Positions 52,643-61,476 of a stretch of DNA of 64,000 nt are shown here, piece after piece. Each line of letters starts with the position of its first letter. Positions within the stretch are counted from its first letter, which is position 1. Below the pieces are notes generated by a model that was not told the DNA's origin, did no database searches, and worked only from the letters and a program-made list of their open reading frames with translations. Origin of the DNA: JASGDN01 sp049840815 (lineage in GTDB: Bacteria; Chloroflexota; Chloroflexia; Thermomicrobiales; UBA6265); the NCBI GenBank assembly GCA_049840815.1, contig JASGJI010000011.1:248001-312000 (forward strand), read 5' to 3'. The translations under genes and the position numbers were made by a program.

Positions 52643-53245
52643 GTGTCCGCATCCACCCCTCCGCCCACCTATACCCTGGAGGATCTCACCTCGATTGCCG
52701 GCGTCACCGCACGAACGGTGCGCTATTACATCGCGGAAGGCCTGCTGCCTCCGCCGGACGGTGCCGGTCCCGCCTCGGCCTACACCGATACACACCGGAA
52801 CCGGCTGCTGCTGATCGGTATCCTGAAGGATGCGTATTTGCCCCTCAAGGAGATCCGACGGCGAATGGCCGCCATGAGCGAGGCCGAGATCGCCGACGCC
52901 GTCGCCGACCGGCTGATGCCCGCATCGCCCACCACCCCCTCGTCGCCTCGCCACGACGCACCGCCCGCCGACGTCTCGCCAGCAGCCGACGCCGCCGCAT
53001 ACATCGACCACGTGCTCGAGGCCCAACGCCCGACGCTGCGCCGGACCGCTTCCCCACGCCTGCCGGCAGCGATGCCCGCGCCGCACCAGCCCTCGCGCGC
53101 GACCGCCAGCGCGACCGCGACGTGGAAGCGCCTGTCCATCGCGCCGGAAGCCGAACTCCTGATCGAGGAGGACGCCTACCGCCGCCGCCAGGAGCAGGTC
53201 GATGCCGCCCTCGACTGGCTGCGACGCATCCTCAACGGCTCGTGA
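52643..53245 (+). CDS. MerR-family transcriptional regulator
   Basis: About 200 residues. N-terminal MerR helix-turn-helix YTLEDLTSIAGVTARTVRYY, IAEGLLPPPDGAGPASAYTD and LPLKEIRRRMAAM, with the Y-Y-E/A-GLL signature. The C-terminal half is Pro/Ala-rich and not a known metal-sensing domain (no Cys). GTG at 52643 lies 12 bases after GGAGG; the exact start is uncertain. A VWA protein follows 62 bases later and both probably form one operon. Confidence 0.85.
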   Translation: MSASTPPPTYTLEDLTSIAGVTARTVRYYIAEGLLPPPDGAGPASAYTDTHRNRLLLIGILKDAYLPLKEIRRRMAAMSEAEIADAVADRLMPASPTTPSSPRHDAPPADVSPAADAAAYIDHVLEAQRPTLRRTASPRLPAAMPAPHQPSRATASATATWKRLSIAPEAELLIEEDAYRRRQEQVDAALDWLRRILNGS

Positions 53246-53307
53246 GCCATCCCGACCGCCGGGTCTGCACCGTCCCCTCGCCTCACCCCATCGAAAGGAC
53301 CACCCTC

Positions 53308-54594
53308 ATGGCCACACCCACCCCAACGCCCCTTGCACTCGCGTCCACCTGGGAACGCCCGATCGTGAACGCCGACGGCGACGAAACTGCCCTTGTCGTC
53401 ACCATCTCCGCGCCCCAGCGCCCGATCGAGGCCGCCGCCACGCGCACGCCGATCGACGTCGCCTTCGTGCTCGACCGCTCCGGGTCGATGGCGGGCGAGA
53501 AACTGCACCTCGTGAAAGACGCCGTCGACGTCGCGCTCGATCACCTCTCCGCGCACGACCGGGTGGCGCTCGTCATCTTCGACGACAGCGTGGATACGCT
53601 CCACACACTCGCCCCGGCGACCGCTGAGGTGAAGGCGACCATCCGCCGTCGGCTGGCCCGCGTGGAGGCTGGAGGCAGCACCTATCTCTCCGGCGGCTGG
53701 CTGGCCGGATGCCGCGAACTCGCCAACGCGGAGGTCGCGGGCACCGATCAGGTCCGTCCTCGCCGCGCGATCCTGCTGACGGACGGTCGGGCGAATATCG
53801 GGATCACGGACAATGGCGAGTTGGCGAAGCATGCAACCGAACTCCGGCTGCGCGGCATCACCACGACTACCATCGGCGTCGGGCTGGGGTTTGACGAGAT
53901 GCTGCTAAGCGCGATGGCGGAGGCGGGAGGCGGCGCGTTCCAGTTCATCGCCCATCCGCGCGAGCTGAGCCCCTTCTTTGCCGGGGAGATCGCCGACCTG
54001 CAGGCCGTCGCGGCAACACGCCCAGTGCTTCGCCTGACCCTGCCGCACGGCGTCCGCGCGGCGCTGATCAATGCCTTCCCGGCGCATCGCGAGGGGAAGA
54101 CGATCACCGTCGAGCTGCGCGACCTCTCGGCGGGAGAGACGCTGCGCCTCGTCTTCGCAGTGGAGGTCGCTGCCGGAGAGCTGGGGAGCACGGTCGCGCC
54201 ATCGCTGATGCTCTCGTGGACCGACGACGTGGGCCGGCATCGGTTCGTGCAGCCGGTGCCGACGCTGACCCTCGCGACGCCGGAGGTGGTCGCATCCACA
54301 CCGAACGACGACGAGGCCCGTGCGACCGTCGTGCTCGAACGGGCTGCGAAGGCGCAGCGCGAAGCAATCAACCTCGACCGGCAGGGACGCTACGAGGAAT
54401 CGCGTCGCCTCTTCGCCGCGAATCGCGACATGCTGATGCATGCACCGCAGACGGCGGACATCATGCAGGAGGCGCTGCGACACGGGGAGCTTGCCGCCGC
54501 CCCGATGGCGCCGCTCTCCGAGGAAGCCCGCAAGGAGCGCGTCTTCTCCGCCGCCCGCCGGTCGCGCGGCCACCGCGAGCACCCGACGGAGTAA
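53308..54594 (+). CDS. von Willebrand factor A (VWA) domain protein
   Basis: 428 residues, no signal peptide or membrane segment. The VWA domain (residues about 45-230) has a full metal-ion-dependent adhesion site: DRSGSM, Thr in GSTYLSG and Asp in LLTDGRANIG. The C-terminal part is a beta domain and then a helical, basic tail (ANRDMLMHAPQT, KERVFSAARRSRGHREHP). It is likely an intracellular assembly or sensing factor under the MerR regulator. GAAAGGACC precedes the ATG. Confidence 0.92.
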   Translation: MATPTPTPLALASTWERPIVNADGDETALVVTISAPQRPIEAAATRTPIDVAFVLDRSGSMAGEKLHLVKDAVDVALDHLSAHDRVALVIFDDSVDTLHTLAPATAEVKATIRRRLARVEAGGSTYLSGGWLAGCRELANAEVAGTDQVRPRRAILLTDGRANIGITDNGELAKHATELRLRGITTTTIGVGLGFDEMLLSAMAEAGGGAFQFIAHPRELSPFFAGEIADLQAVAATRPVLRLTLPHGVRAALINAFPAHREGKTITVELRDLSAGETLRLVFAVEVAAGELGSTVAPSLMLSWTDDVGRHRFVQPVPTLTLATPEVVASTPNDDEARATVVLERAAKAQREAINLDRQGRYEESRRLFAANRDMLMHAPQTADIMQEALRHGELAAAPMAPLSEEARKERVFSAARRSRGHREHPTE

Positions 54595-54614
54595 GAGATC
54601 CCCAACGCAACGCG

Positions 54615-54654
54615 AGACGCCCGGACCGCCACTTCGGTGGCGGTCCGGGCGTCT
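54615..54654. terminator. convergent terminator with UUCG tetraloop
   Basis: A perfect 18-bp stem capped by TTCG, between the convergent VWA gene and the Fe-S regulator gene. Confidence 0.8.
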
Positions 54655-54669
54655 GAACCGGCACGGCGT

Positions 54670-55437
54670 TTACGAGCGTGTCGGAGTCACCACGACGCGG
54701 TAGGCGCAGACGTGCGCGCCGTTCAGGCGGTGGGCGATGCGCGTCACCTCGGCCTCCGGAAGCGTGCGCTGCAGGAACTCGAGTTCCGAGCTGCACGCAT
54801 GGCCGTACCGCTGGGCGACCGAGAGCACCGCGCAATTGTGCTCGGTGATCAGGAACGACCCGTCCTCGGCTTCTGTGAAGTCGGCCAGGTAGCCATCCTC
54901 GTCCAGGATCTGGGCGAGGACGCGCACCTTCTCCGCCACCGCCAGGCCGGCCGTCCGCTCCAGCGCCGCTGCCAACCGGCGTTCGCCCCGCCGCGCGAAG
55001 AGGCGTTCGACCAGGGCCGGGTCCTCGTCCGCGATGTACCCGAGCAACTCGTTCGTCAGCGCGGAGTAGACGCGCGGGAAGAGCGCATCTCCCGCAGGCG
55101 TGAGCGCATAGACGTGGCGGGGGCGTCCCGGCCCCTCCCGCACGACGGCATGCGTCACCAGGCCGGCCGCCTCCAGCGCGACAAGGTGCTGGCGAGCACC
55201 GCTGGTCGTGATCGTCGTTTGCTCGGCGAGGCGATCGGCATCGGCACTGCCCTCCCGCTTCAGGACCTCCAGCATGGCGCGGCGCGTCTCCGGCAAGGCG
55301 CGGAGGGCGACCTCCTGCTTGCGCTGCTCGACACGCTCCGCCTCCTGCACGTCGGCGGGGACATCAGGGAGGACCTCGGAAGCTGAATTGGTGGACGTGG
55401 CTGCGGTGGGAATGGGAGGAATGGAGGTCCGGGTCAT
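54670..55437 (-). CDS. SufR-like winged-helix regulator with C-terminal Cys cluster
   Basis: 255 residues. Winged helix: LEVLKREGSADADRLAEQTT, ITTSGARQHLVALEAAGLVT and GRPRHVYALTPAGDALF. The C-terminal HNCAVLSVAQRYGHACSSEL and LNGAHVCAYRV carry three Cys in the SufR-type arrangement, which bind a [4Fe-4S] cluster in SufR. It is likely redox- or iron-responsive. It diverges from a VOC-MFS operon and an AAACGC/GCGTTT inverted repeat lies in the gap. Confidence 0.87.
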   Translation of the reverse strand: MTRTSIPPIPTAATSTNSASEVLPDVPADVQEAERVEQRKQEVALRALPETRRAMLEVLKREGSADADRLAEQTTITTSGARQHLVALEAAGLVTHAVVREGPGRPRHVYALTPAGDALFPRVYSALTNELLGYIADEDPALVERLFARRGERRLAAALERTAGLAVAEKVRVLAQILDEDGYLADFTEAEDGSFLITEHNCAVLSVAQRYGHACSSELEFLQRTLPEAEVTRIAHRLNGAHVCAYRVVVTPTRS

Positions 55438-55526
55438 GGCAATCCCCGCGCGTTGGGCGGCGTAGCCTCATGGAAAGGATGCCGTCGTCCAGCGGTCGAT
55501 AGCCCAGTATAGCGTGGAATCCGAAT

Positions 55527-55562
55527 AAACGCAGCAATCACTTGCTTTACATCATCGCGTTT
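55527..55562. promoter_or_regulatory. inverted repeat in the divergent gap
   Basis: AAACGC (55527-55532) and GCGTTT (55557-55562) are inverted copies in an AT-rich stretch between the Fe-S regulator and the VOC gene. Possible regulator site; weak evidence. Confidence 0.3.
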
Positions 55563-55713
55563 GCTACCGTGCGCATACGATTCATTCTCGCCGTCGCCCA
55601 TTCAGGAGGCGGCCTCGTTGTGCGCTGGACACGATACACATGACCGCCCTCACCGCCTATCTCTCCATCGCCCCGGTCCTCGAAAGCATCTCCCCGCCCG
55701 AGGAGGCGCTGCG

Positions 55714-56205
55714 ATGAACCTGTTCACTGAAACGACGGTGATGCAGGTCCGCATCGCCCGCCCGACGGACCAGTTGGCCGCGCTCGAACGCTTCTACCAC
55801 GAGATCGTGGGGCTGCCGAAGATCACCGCGTGGCGACATAGCATCGATGGCGATCATCAGGGCTACGACGGGTTGGTCCTTGGCATGCCGGACGGTCGCT
55901 ATCACCTCGAGTTCACCCAGCACGAGGCGGGCAGCCCCTGCCCCGCCCCCAGCGCGGACAACCTGCTGGTCTTCTACCTCGATCCCGGCGATGTGGAACG
56001 GATGGCGAGCCGGATGCACGCATTTGGCATCCCGGAGATCGAGCCGGAGAACGCCTGGTGGAAGGCAGGCGGCCACACCTATGCAGACCCCGATGGTTGG
56101 CGCATCGTCTTCATGCAAGGCCCCGGCGTTACCCGCACCCCGACGTCCTTCGCCGATGACGAGCCCGCGCCACACGACACGATGAGAAACGGAATCCCCG
56201 GATGA
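55714..56205 (+). CDS. VOC-superfamily protein
   Basis: 163 residues. Beta-alpha-beta modules MQVRIARPTDQLAALERFYH and NLLVFYLDPGDVERMASRMH with a C-terminal YADPDGWRIVFM. One H and E ligand (HLEFTQHE) are seen, but the first-strand His is replaced by R/A, so metal use is unsure. The stop overlaps the MFS start (ATGA), so the two are co-translated. GAGGAGGCGCTGCG precedes the ATG. Confidence 0.8.
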   Translation: MNLFTETTVMQVRIARPTDQLAALERFYHEIVGLPKITAWRHSIDGDHQGYDGLVLGMPDGRYHLEFTQHEAGSPCPAPSADNLLVFYLDPGDVERMASRMHAFGIPEIEPENAWWKAGGHTYADPDGWRIVFMQGPGVTRTPTSFADDEPAPHDTMRNGIPG

Positions 56206-57509
56206 GCAGCACCGTACTGGAAGAAATGGCAGATGAGGAACTGGCGGAAGCGCTCGCCGAGGATCCCGGCGAAGAGCCAGTGCGACGGCGCGGCGCATTC
56301 AGCGCCCTGGAGGTTCCGGCGTTCGCCCGGTACTGGTATGCGCTCTGCCTCTCGATGACCGGAACCTGGGTGCGCATCACCGCGATGGGCGTCCTCGTCT
56401 ACGACCTGACGGGCAACGAATTCAAGCTCGGCCTCATCAGCTTCCTGCAGGCGATCCCGGAACTGCTGGTCGGCCCTATCGCCGGCGCGTACCTCGACCG
56501 CGTGGACCGGCGGAAGGTCCTGATGGCCGTGCAGGCGGTCCTGATCACCTGTATGGTCTCCGTCACGATCCTCATCGCGACGGACCGGATCGAGTTCTGG
56601 CATCTCGGGATCGTCGCGCTGGTAATGGGCATCGCCACCGGCTTCGACTGGCCCGCCCGCCTCGCGATGGCGCCGACGCTGGTCGATCGCTCCCGGCTGC
56701 AAAGCGCGGTGGCCATCAACTCGGCGGCCTTCAACGGCGCGCGCGTGCTGGGTCCGACCCTGGCAGGGTGGATGATCGGCGCGCTGGGGATCGCATTCTG
56801 CTTCGGATTCACCGCGATCTCCGCCGTGCCGTTCCTGATCGTGCTCTTCACGCTGACCACCGCCCACATGCGCCGCCCGGTCACGATGGAGGCGAGCGAG
56901 CGCCCGGCGGAAAGCCCGTTCACGACCCTGATGGAAGGCTATCGCTACATCTGGCGCACCCCGACGATCCGGGCACTGCTTTCCGTGGACATCGTGCCGA
57001 TCGCGCTGGGCATGGCCTATTCGACCATGGCGCCGGCCATCGCGAAGGATGTCCTGCACCTGCCGGATGGTGGCCTCGGCTGGCTCCTGACGGCGAACGG
57101 CATCGGCGCGCTGGCGGGAACCCTGCTGGTGGCAATGCTCTCCGGCGTGCGACATCGAGGCCGGATCGTCATCGTGGGCATCGCGCTCTTCGCGACGATG
57201 CTGATCGTCTTCGGCCTCTCCGGATCGCTGTGGATCTCCCTGCCGGCGATGCTGCTGCTTGGGCTCGTCTTCTCGACCTACGGCACAATGAACGACACGC
57301 TGGTCCAGACGAACATCGACGAGTCCTACCGTGGCCGCATCGTGGCGGTGCAAACCATGCTCTGGGGGTTGACGCCCATCGGTGGCCTGCTGGCGGGCAC
57401 GCTGGCCGATGTCTTCAACGTGCAGTGGGCGGTGGCCATCAACGGCTTCCTCGTACTGTGCTACGTTCCCTATCTCTGGTTCGGCACACCGGTCCGGCAT
57501 ATCGACTGA
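56202..57509 (+). CDS. MFS transporter (MFS_3/EntS-like)
   Basis: 435 residues with about twelve membrane segments and an acidic cytoplasmic N-terminus. FARYWYALCLSMTGTWVRIT and GPIAGAYLDRVDRRKVLMAV (loop 2-3 motif) are typical of drug/siderophore exporters of the MFS_3 group, and GLTPIGGLLAGTLADVF closes the C-terminal half. Translationally coupled to the VOC gene and under the divergent Fe-S-type regulator, so it may export a toxic or chelating compound. Confidence 0.88.
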   Translation: MSSTVLEEMADEELAEALAEDPGEEPVRRRGAFSALEVPAFARYWYALCLSMTGTWVRITAMGVLVYDLTGNEFKLGLISFLQAIPELLVGPIAGAYLDRVDRRKVLMAVQAVLITCMVSVTILIATDRIEFWHLGIVALVMGIATGFDWPARLAMAPTLVDRSRLQSAVAINSAAFNGARVLGPTLAGWMIGALGIAFCFGFTAISAVPFLIVLFTLTTAHMRRPVTMEASERPAESPFTTLMEGYRYIWRTPTIRALLSVDIVPIALGMAYSTMAPAIAKDVLHLPDGGLGWLLTANGIGALAGTLLVAMLSGVRHRGRIVIVGIALFATMLIVFGLSGSLWISLPAMLLLGLVFSTYGTMNDTLVQTNIDESYRGRIVAVQTMLWGLTPIGGLLAGTLADVFNVQWAVAINGFLVLCYVPYLWFGTPVRHID

Positions 57510-57674
57510 GATTCGACAGGCTCCCGTACAATCGGGACAGTTCACGCCGGTCGCGCCGACCGCGACGAGGAATCGCACACGGCCCGCAGCGGAGCGGGCC
57601 ACACCCGGCGCACGATACCGCTCCGGCACCATCCGTCTCCAGCCCATCAGGCCGGGCAGGAAAGGTCCCCGTTC

Positions 57675-58454
57675 ATGTCCAGTTCCGCATCCTCCAATTC
57701 CGGCACCTCGCGCGTCCAGCCCGCCCCGGCGAATACCCCCGCCAGCGATGTGATCCACAACGCGCCCGATCCCGACCTCTACGAGGAGGACAACGGGGTG
57801 GAAGGACCGATGTTCGTGAAGAGCGACGAACGCCCGATTCGCATCCTCGCGATCGGTGGCACCACCAGCGCGCGGTCGTGGAGCCTGGTGCCCCTGGAAA
57901 CCGCGTTACAGCGCGCGCAGGAGATGGGGTGCGAGACGGTACTCGCCACGGTCAATGACCTCGACCTGCCGCTCTTCCGCACCGACTGGAAACTGGAGGA
58001 CTACCCGCCGACACTCGCTTGGCTGCTGGACGAGGTGCGAAAGGCCGATGGCCTCATCATCTGCTCGCCCACCTATCACGGCACGGTCTCCGGCGCGATC
58101 AAGAATGTCCTCGATGCCCTGATCTTCCTCGGGTGGGACCAGCCGCCCTACCTCGGCGGCAAGCCCGTGGCCGTGATGGCCTTCGGCGGCATGACCGCGA
58201 TGGGCGTCCTCCAGGCACTCACCCATACCGTGCGCGGCCTGAAGGGCATCACCATCCCGACCCATATCGCCGTGCCGGAACGCGCGGTCAACCGCGAAAC
58301 GGCGACCATCGACGATCCGAAGATCATCGAGCGGCTCGACCTGATGGTGGAGGAGCTCATCTCCTTCTCCGCCCGCCTGCGGATGCCGCACAAGGCGCCC
58401 CGCGCGCGGAAGAACCCTTCCGCGACGGCCCGCGCCACGGATGCGTATCAGTAA
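57675..58454 (+). CDS. NADPH-dependent FMN reductase family protein
   Basis: 259 residues with a flavodoxin-like fold. A disordered N-terminal extension of about 50 residues precedes IRILAIGGTTSARSWSLVPL, and the FMN-binding block SPTYHGTVSGAIKNVLD follows. It is paralogous to the next gene. It probably supplies reduced flavin or reduces a quinone/azo compound. GGAAAGG lies before the ATG. Confidence 0.9.
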   Translation: MSSSASSNSGTSRVQPAPANTPASDVIHNAPDPDLYEEDNGVEGPMFVKSDERPIRILAIGGTTSARSWSLVPLETALQRAQEMGCETVLATVNDLDLPLFRTDWKLEDYPPTLAWLLDEVRKADGLIICSPTYHGTVSGAIKNVLDALIFLGWDQPPYLGGKPVAVMAFGGMTAMGVLQALTHTVRGLKGITIPTHIAVPERAVNRETATIDDPKIIERLDLMVEELISFSARLRMPHKAPRARKNPSATARATDAYQ

Positions 58455-58577
58455 CCTGCCCAGATAGCCCGTCGCGAAATCCCTATACATCAGGTCGGAT
58501 ATGGCATACTCGGAGCAGTTACATTCCGTGCGTTGCTTCCCGTCCGAAAGGGAGGCACCATTCACCGGGGACCAATC

Positions 58578-59207
58578 ATGAGCGAGCTCTCCCAGACCTT
58601 CACCACCGACCGCATCCGCATCCTCGCCATCGGCGGCAGCGTCCGCACCGTCTCCCGCAACCGCGTCGTGACGCAGGCCCTGCTCGACGTTGCGGAGGAA
58701 GCTGGGGCGGAGACGATCTTCGCCGATGTGCGAGCGCTCGACTTGCCGGTCTACAACGAAGACATTCCCCTCGCCGACCAGCCAGCCAATCTGCATTGGC
58801 TGATCCGCCAGATCCAGGCGGCGGATGGCTTCATCGTGGAATCCCCGAACTACCACGGCACCATCACCGGCGCGATCAAGAACGTGCTGGATGCGGCCCA
58901 CATCATGCACGGAAGCGACGGCAGCTACTTCGACGGCCGCCCGGTCGGCCTCGCCAGCTTCGGTGGCCCAACGTCCGCGAATGTCATCAACGCGCTCTAC
59001 CACGCGGTCCGCGGTATGCGCGGTCTGGTCGTGCCGACGACGGTTGCCGTTACCGGGAATGACCTGGAGATGACCGGGGCGGAAGGCAGGATCGTCTCCG
59101 ATGGCGTCCTCACTCGCGCCCGGTCCATGGTCGCCGAGATCATCGAGATCGCCGAACTGCAGCGCCTGCGCGCCGCCCGCGAGGTGGCGGCGGCCGCCGC
59201 CGACTGA
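58578..59207 (+). CDS. NADPH-dependent FMN reductase family protein (second copy)
   Basis: 209 residues, the shorter form of the preceding protein: IRILAIGGSVRTVSRNRVVT, LDLPVYNEDIPLAD, ESPNYHGTITGAIKNVLDAA and FGGPTSANVINALYHAVRG. FMN binding is expected. ATG at 58578 is chosen. It is 123 bases downstream of its paralogue and 21 bases before a VOC gene, so it starts a likely three-gene operon. Confidence 0.9.
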   Translation: MSELSQTFTTDRIRILAIGGSVRTVSRNRVVTQALLDVAEEAGAETIFADVRALDLPVYNEDIPLADQPANLHWLIRQIQAADGFIVESPNYHGTITGAIKNVLDAAHIMHGSDGSYFDGRPVGLASFGGPTSANVINALYHAVRGMRGLVVPTTVAVTGNDLEMTGAEGRIVSDGVLTRARSMVAEIIEIAELQRLRAAREVAAAAAD

Positions 59208-59228
59208 GCCACCCGAAGGATCATTGCC

Positions 59229-59693
59229 ATGTCCGCTCCCACTCCGGCACCCACGACCCCGCGCATTCGTCCAACCGGCATGTACGAACTCGTGCTGGAA
59301 GTCGCAGACCTGGAGACATCGACGCGCTTCTACGAGGACGTGATCGGCCTCCAGAAGGTCGTCTCGTGGGGAGCGGACCGGCCGGCGGCCTGGTTCGACC
59401 TCGGAGATTCGTCCGCGCTCGGGCTCTGGCCGGTGGAAACGGGTGGCGCGAAGGCCATCGCCGGTGGGCGGGGCGGTGTTCACGTCCACTTCGCGCTGCG
59501 CATCCCGCATGGCAGCTTCGACCAGGTGAAGGCGTTCATCGCGGAGCAGGGCGTCGCGATCCTGGATGACGTGACCTTCGACGACGGCAATCGTTCGCTC
59601 TACGTCAACGACCCGGACGGCAATTGCGTCGAACTGATGGACGCCATCGTCGCCTGGAACGGCCAGCCCATCCCGCAGGGAGATTCCCGATGA
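59229..59693 (+). CDS. VOC-superfamily (glyoxalase-like) protein
   Basis: 154 residues. MYELVLEVADLETSTRFYED and VHVHFALRIPHGSFDQVKAF are the two VOC modules, with RSLYVNDPDGNCVELMD containing the C-terminal Glu ligand. His in VHVHF completes a partial metal site. GAAGGA precedes the ATG, and the stop overlaps the following ATG (ATGA). Confidence 0.85.
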   Translation: MSAPTPAPTTPRIRPTGMYELVLEVADLETSTRFYEDVIGLQKVVSWGADRPAAWFDLGDSSALGLWPVETGGAKAIAGGRGGVHVHFALRIPHGSFDQVKAFIAEQGVAILDDVTFDDGNRSLYVNDPDGNCVELMDAIVAWNGQPIPQGDSR

Positions 59694-60424
59694 GCAGCTA
59701 TCCCGCCCGCGTGCCGCAGCCCCTCCGCGCGGAGCCACTTGGCTACCTGGAGACCATCGGGCGTGTCAGCGGCGACCCGCGCGAGACGGAGATCTGGTTC
59801 GGCGTCCCCATCTCCGGACGGCAGATCATCCTGCTTTCCGGATACACCAACGCCAAGGATTGGGTGAAGAACCTCCTGAAGACCCCGCGTGTGCGCTTCC
59901 GGATCGGCGATACCTGGTTCTCCGGCGAGGCGCATGAGGTCTACGCCGAGACCGACCTCGCCGCCGCCCGCCAGTTGCTGGCGGACAAGTACCATGCCGG
60001 CGACCTTGATGCCGGGAACGCCTGGGCTCGCACCGGTACCCCGTTCGCGATCGCGCTGGACTCACCGAAACGCCCCCATACGGACGATGCGCGAACCGGG
60101 TTCATCGAGACGACCGGGCGTGTCTCCGGTCTCCCGCGGGAGACGCAGATCGGATTCGCGACGGACGAATCCGGCAGCCGCATCTTCATGGTGGCGAGCG
60201 CGGGCGATGAGACGGACTGGGTGAAGAACCTCCGGCGCGATCCGGCTGTCCGCTTCCGGATCGGCGACGACTGGTACGCCGGATCGGTCCGCGTCGCGAC
60301 TGACGATGCCGAGGTGGAGGCGGTCCGGCGCACAATGCTGGCGAAGTACGAGGGTAGCAGGATCGGCACGGACTGGATTCGGACAGGCCTGCCGCTCGTG
60401 ATTGACGTCGCCTCCGAGGACTGA
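59690..60424 (+). CDS. two-domain deazaflavin/F420-type reductase-like protein (internal duplication)
   Basis: 244 residues made of two homologous halves of about 115 residues each: GRVSGDPRETEIWFG...DWVKNLLKTPRVRFRIGDTW and GRVSGLPRETQIGFA...DWVKNLRRDPAVRFRIGDDW. This is the nitroreductase/deazaflavin-dependent (Ddn, DUF385-like) family, split-barrel fold. Most members are single-domain and dimerise; here one chain holds both. The cofactor may be F420 or FMN. It is coupled to the VOC gene by ATGA overlap. Confidence 0.82.
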   Translation: MSSYPARVPQPLRAEPLGYLETIGRVSGDPRETEIWFGVPISGRQIILLSGYTNAKDWVKNLLKTPRVRFRIGDTWFSGEAHEVYAETDLAAARQLLADKYHAGDLDAGNAWARTGTPFAIALDSPKRPHTDDARTGFIETTGRVSGLPRETQIGFATDESGSRIFMVASAGDETDWVKNLRRDPAVRFRIGDDWYAGSVRVATDDAEVEAVRRTMLAKYEGSRIGTDWIRTGLPLVIDVASED

Positions 60425-60990
60425 CGCCGCCTTCACCCCTCCAACGCCACGGTCATCCGCGCGTGCCGTCCCATCCTGCATGGTGGCGGTGGCATTCGAC
60501 GCCATGGCTTCCACGACGGGGAGCGGACCACACGCCGCGCATTGTCATCCCGAGCAAGCGGTAGGGCAGGATCATTGCGTGGGAGGCGGAGCGCGTCGAG
60601 GGAGCAGGTCGCATGCGAAGCGTCGTCCACGCACCGCGATCCCTTGCGTCCGACAACTCCGCAATTGCCATCAATTTCCTCCTGAGTGGACTATCAGAGC
60701 CTAGGTGTCGGGTTGAGCGAATCAATCCCTGTAGGGGCGATCACAAGGATCGCCCGGCGTCCTGCGGCAGAACCTCGGGCGATCACAAGGATCGCCCCTA
60801 CGAGACATAGGGCACTTTGACGCTGACGGACCACTGAGTGCAGCCAGAGGACGCGGTCACCGTCCAGCCCGATCGACCCGCCCCCCAACACGCCGCCTCT
60901 CCCCTCCAAAAACTTCCAAATGGATAGCCGCTCCCCTTGACACACCTGCTTCGCTCAGGTAATGTCAGTCCAACAACCGAATATGCCACG
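60425..60990. other. gene-free stretch with dispersed repeat
   Basis: No gene is supported in these 566 bases. GTCATCCCGAGC at about 60544 matches the dispersed-repeat type at 20816; the double hairpin at 60732-60802 is listed separately. Confidence 0.6.
60732..60802. repeat. GATCGCCC double-hairpin element
   Basis: Two exact 21-base copies of GGGCGATC-5-GATCGCCC (60736-60756 and 60778-60798) are 42 bases apart and bounded by GTAGG and CCTAC. Each copy is itself a hairpin. Similar GTAG-bounded palindromes are common in Chloroflexota genomes as dispersed elements. Confidence 0.7.
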
Positions 60991-61113
60991 ATATCTCATC
61001 AAGAGGAGCTGAGGGAACGGCCCGATGACGCTCCAGCAACCCCCCGGACACACGCCAACGATGGCGCCGGGAAGGTGCTAATGCCGATCAGCAGTCACGC
61101 TGAGCGATGAGGG
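60991..61113 (+). ncRNA. SAM-I (S-box) riboswitch
   Basis: P1 is formed by CTCATC (60995-61000) and GATGAG (61106-61111). AGAGGAGCTGAGGGAACGGC, CCCGATGACGCTCCAGCAAC, P3 with CGCCA/TGGCG, and AAGGTGCTAATGCC followed by TCAGC/GCTGA are the conserved S-box core in the right order. It senses S-adenosylmethionine. Confidence 0.95.
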
Positions 61114-61149
61114 ATGCGTTCGCCACCGGGTTTCCGGTCAATCCGAACC

Positions 61150-61193
61150 AACGCCTCTTCCGCCAGCAATGAGCACGGAAGCAGGCGTTTTTT
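61150..61193 (+). terminator. intrinsic terminator of the SAM-I riboswitch
   Basis: AACGCCTCTTCCG (61150-61162) pairs with CGGAAGcAGGCGTT (61176-61189), followed by six T residues (61188-61193). It is the expression platform, 37 bases after the aptamer. Confidence 0.9.
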
Positions 61194-61476
61194 CACGCCT
61201 TCGTCACGGAGCGCGTCATGTCAGCGACCGCCGCACGCATCGGACAATCCATCCCCGCGATGCCGTCCGCCCGGATTGCGGACGCAACCACGCGCCTGTT
61301 CTGGCCAGGACGCTTCCTGCTCGCCACCTCCCGCCGTCCCGGCGAATCGTGTACCGACGGCGACACCGCCTCCGTCGCCTGATCCCCACCCCACACGCGC
61401 ATTCCGACCAGCTCGTCCATCGCCCGATTTGCGATGGGCCAGGGTTCGCACACCCTGAATCCGTTCCGGAGCCTGC

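Noticed and set aside
61218..61382. A 54-codon open frame between the SAM-I terminator and the permease gene.
   Set aside because: No ribosome-binding site, low-complexity Arg/Ala/Ser composition and no family; most likely untranslated leader.
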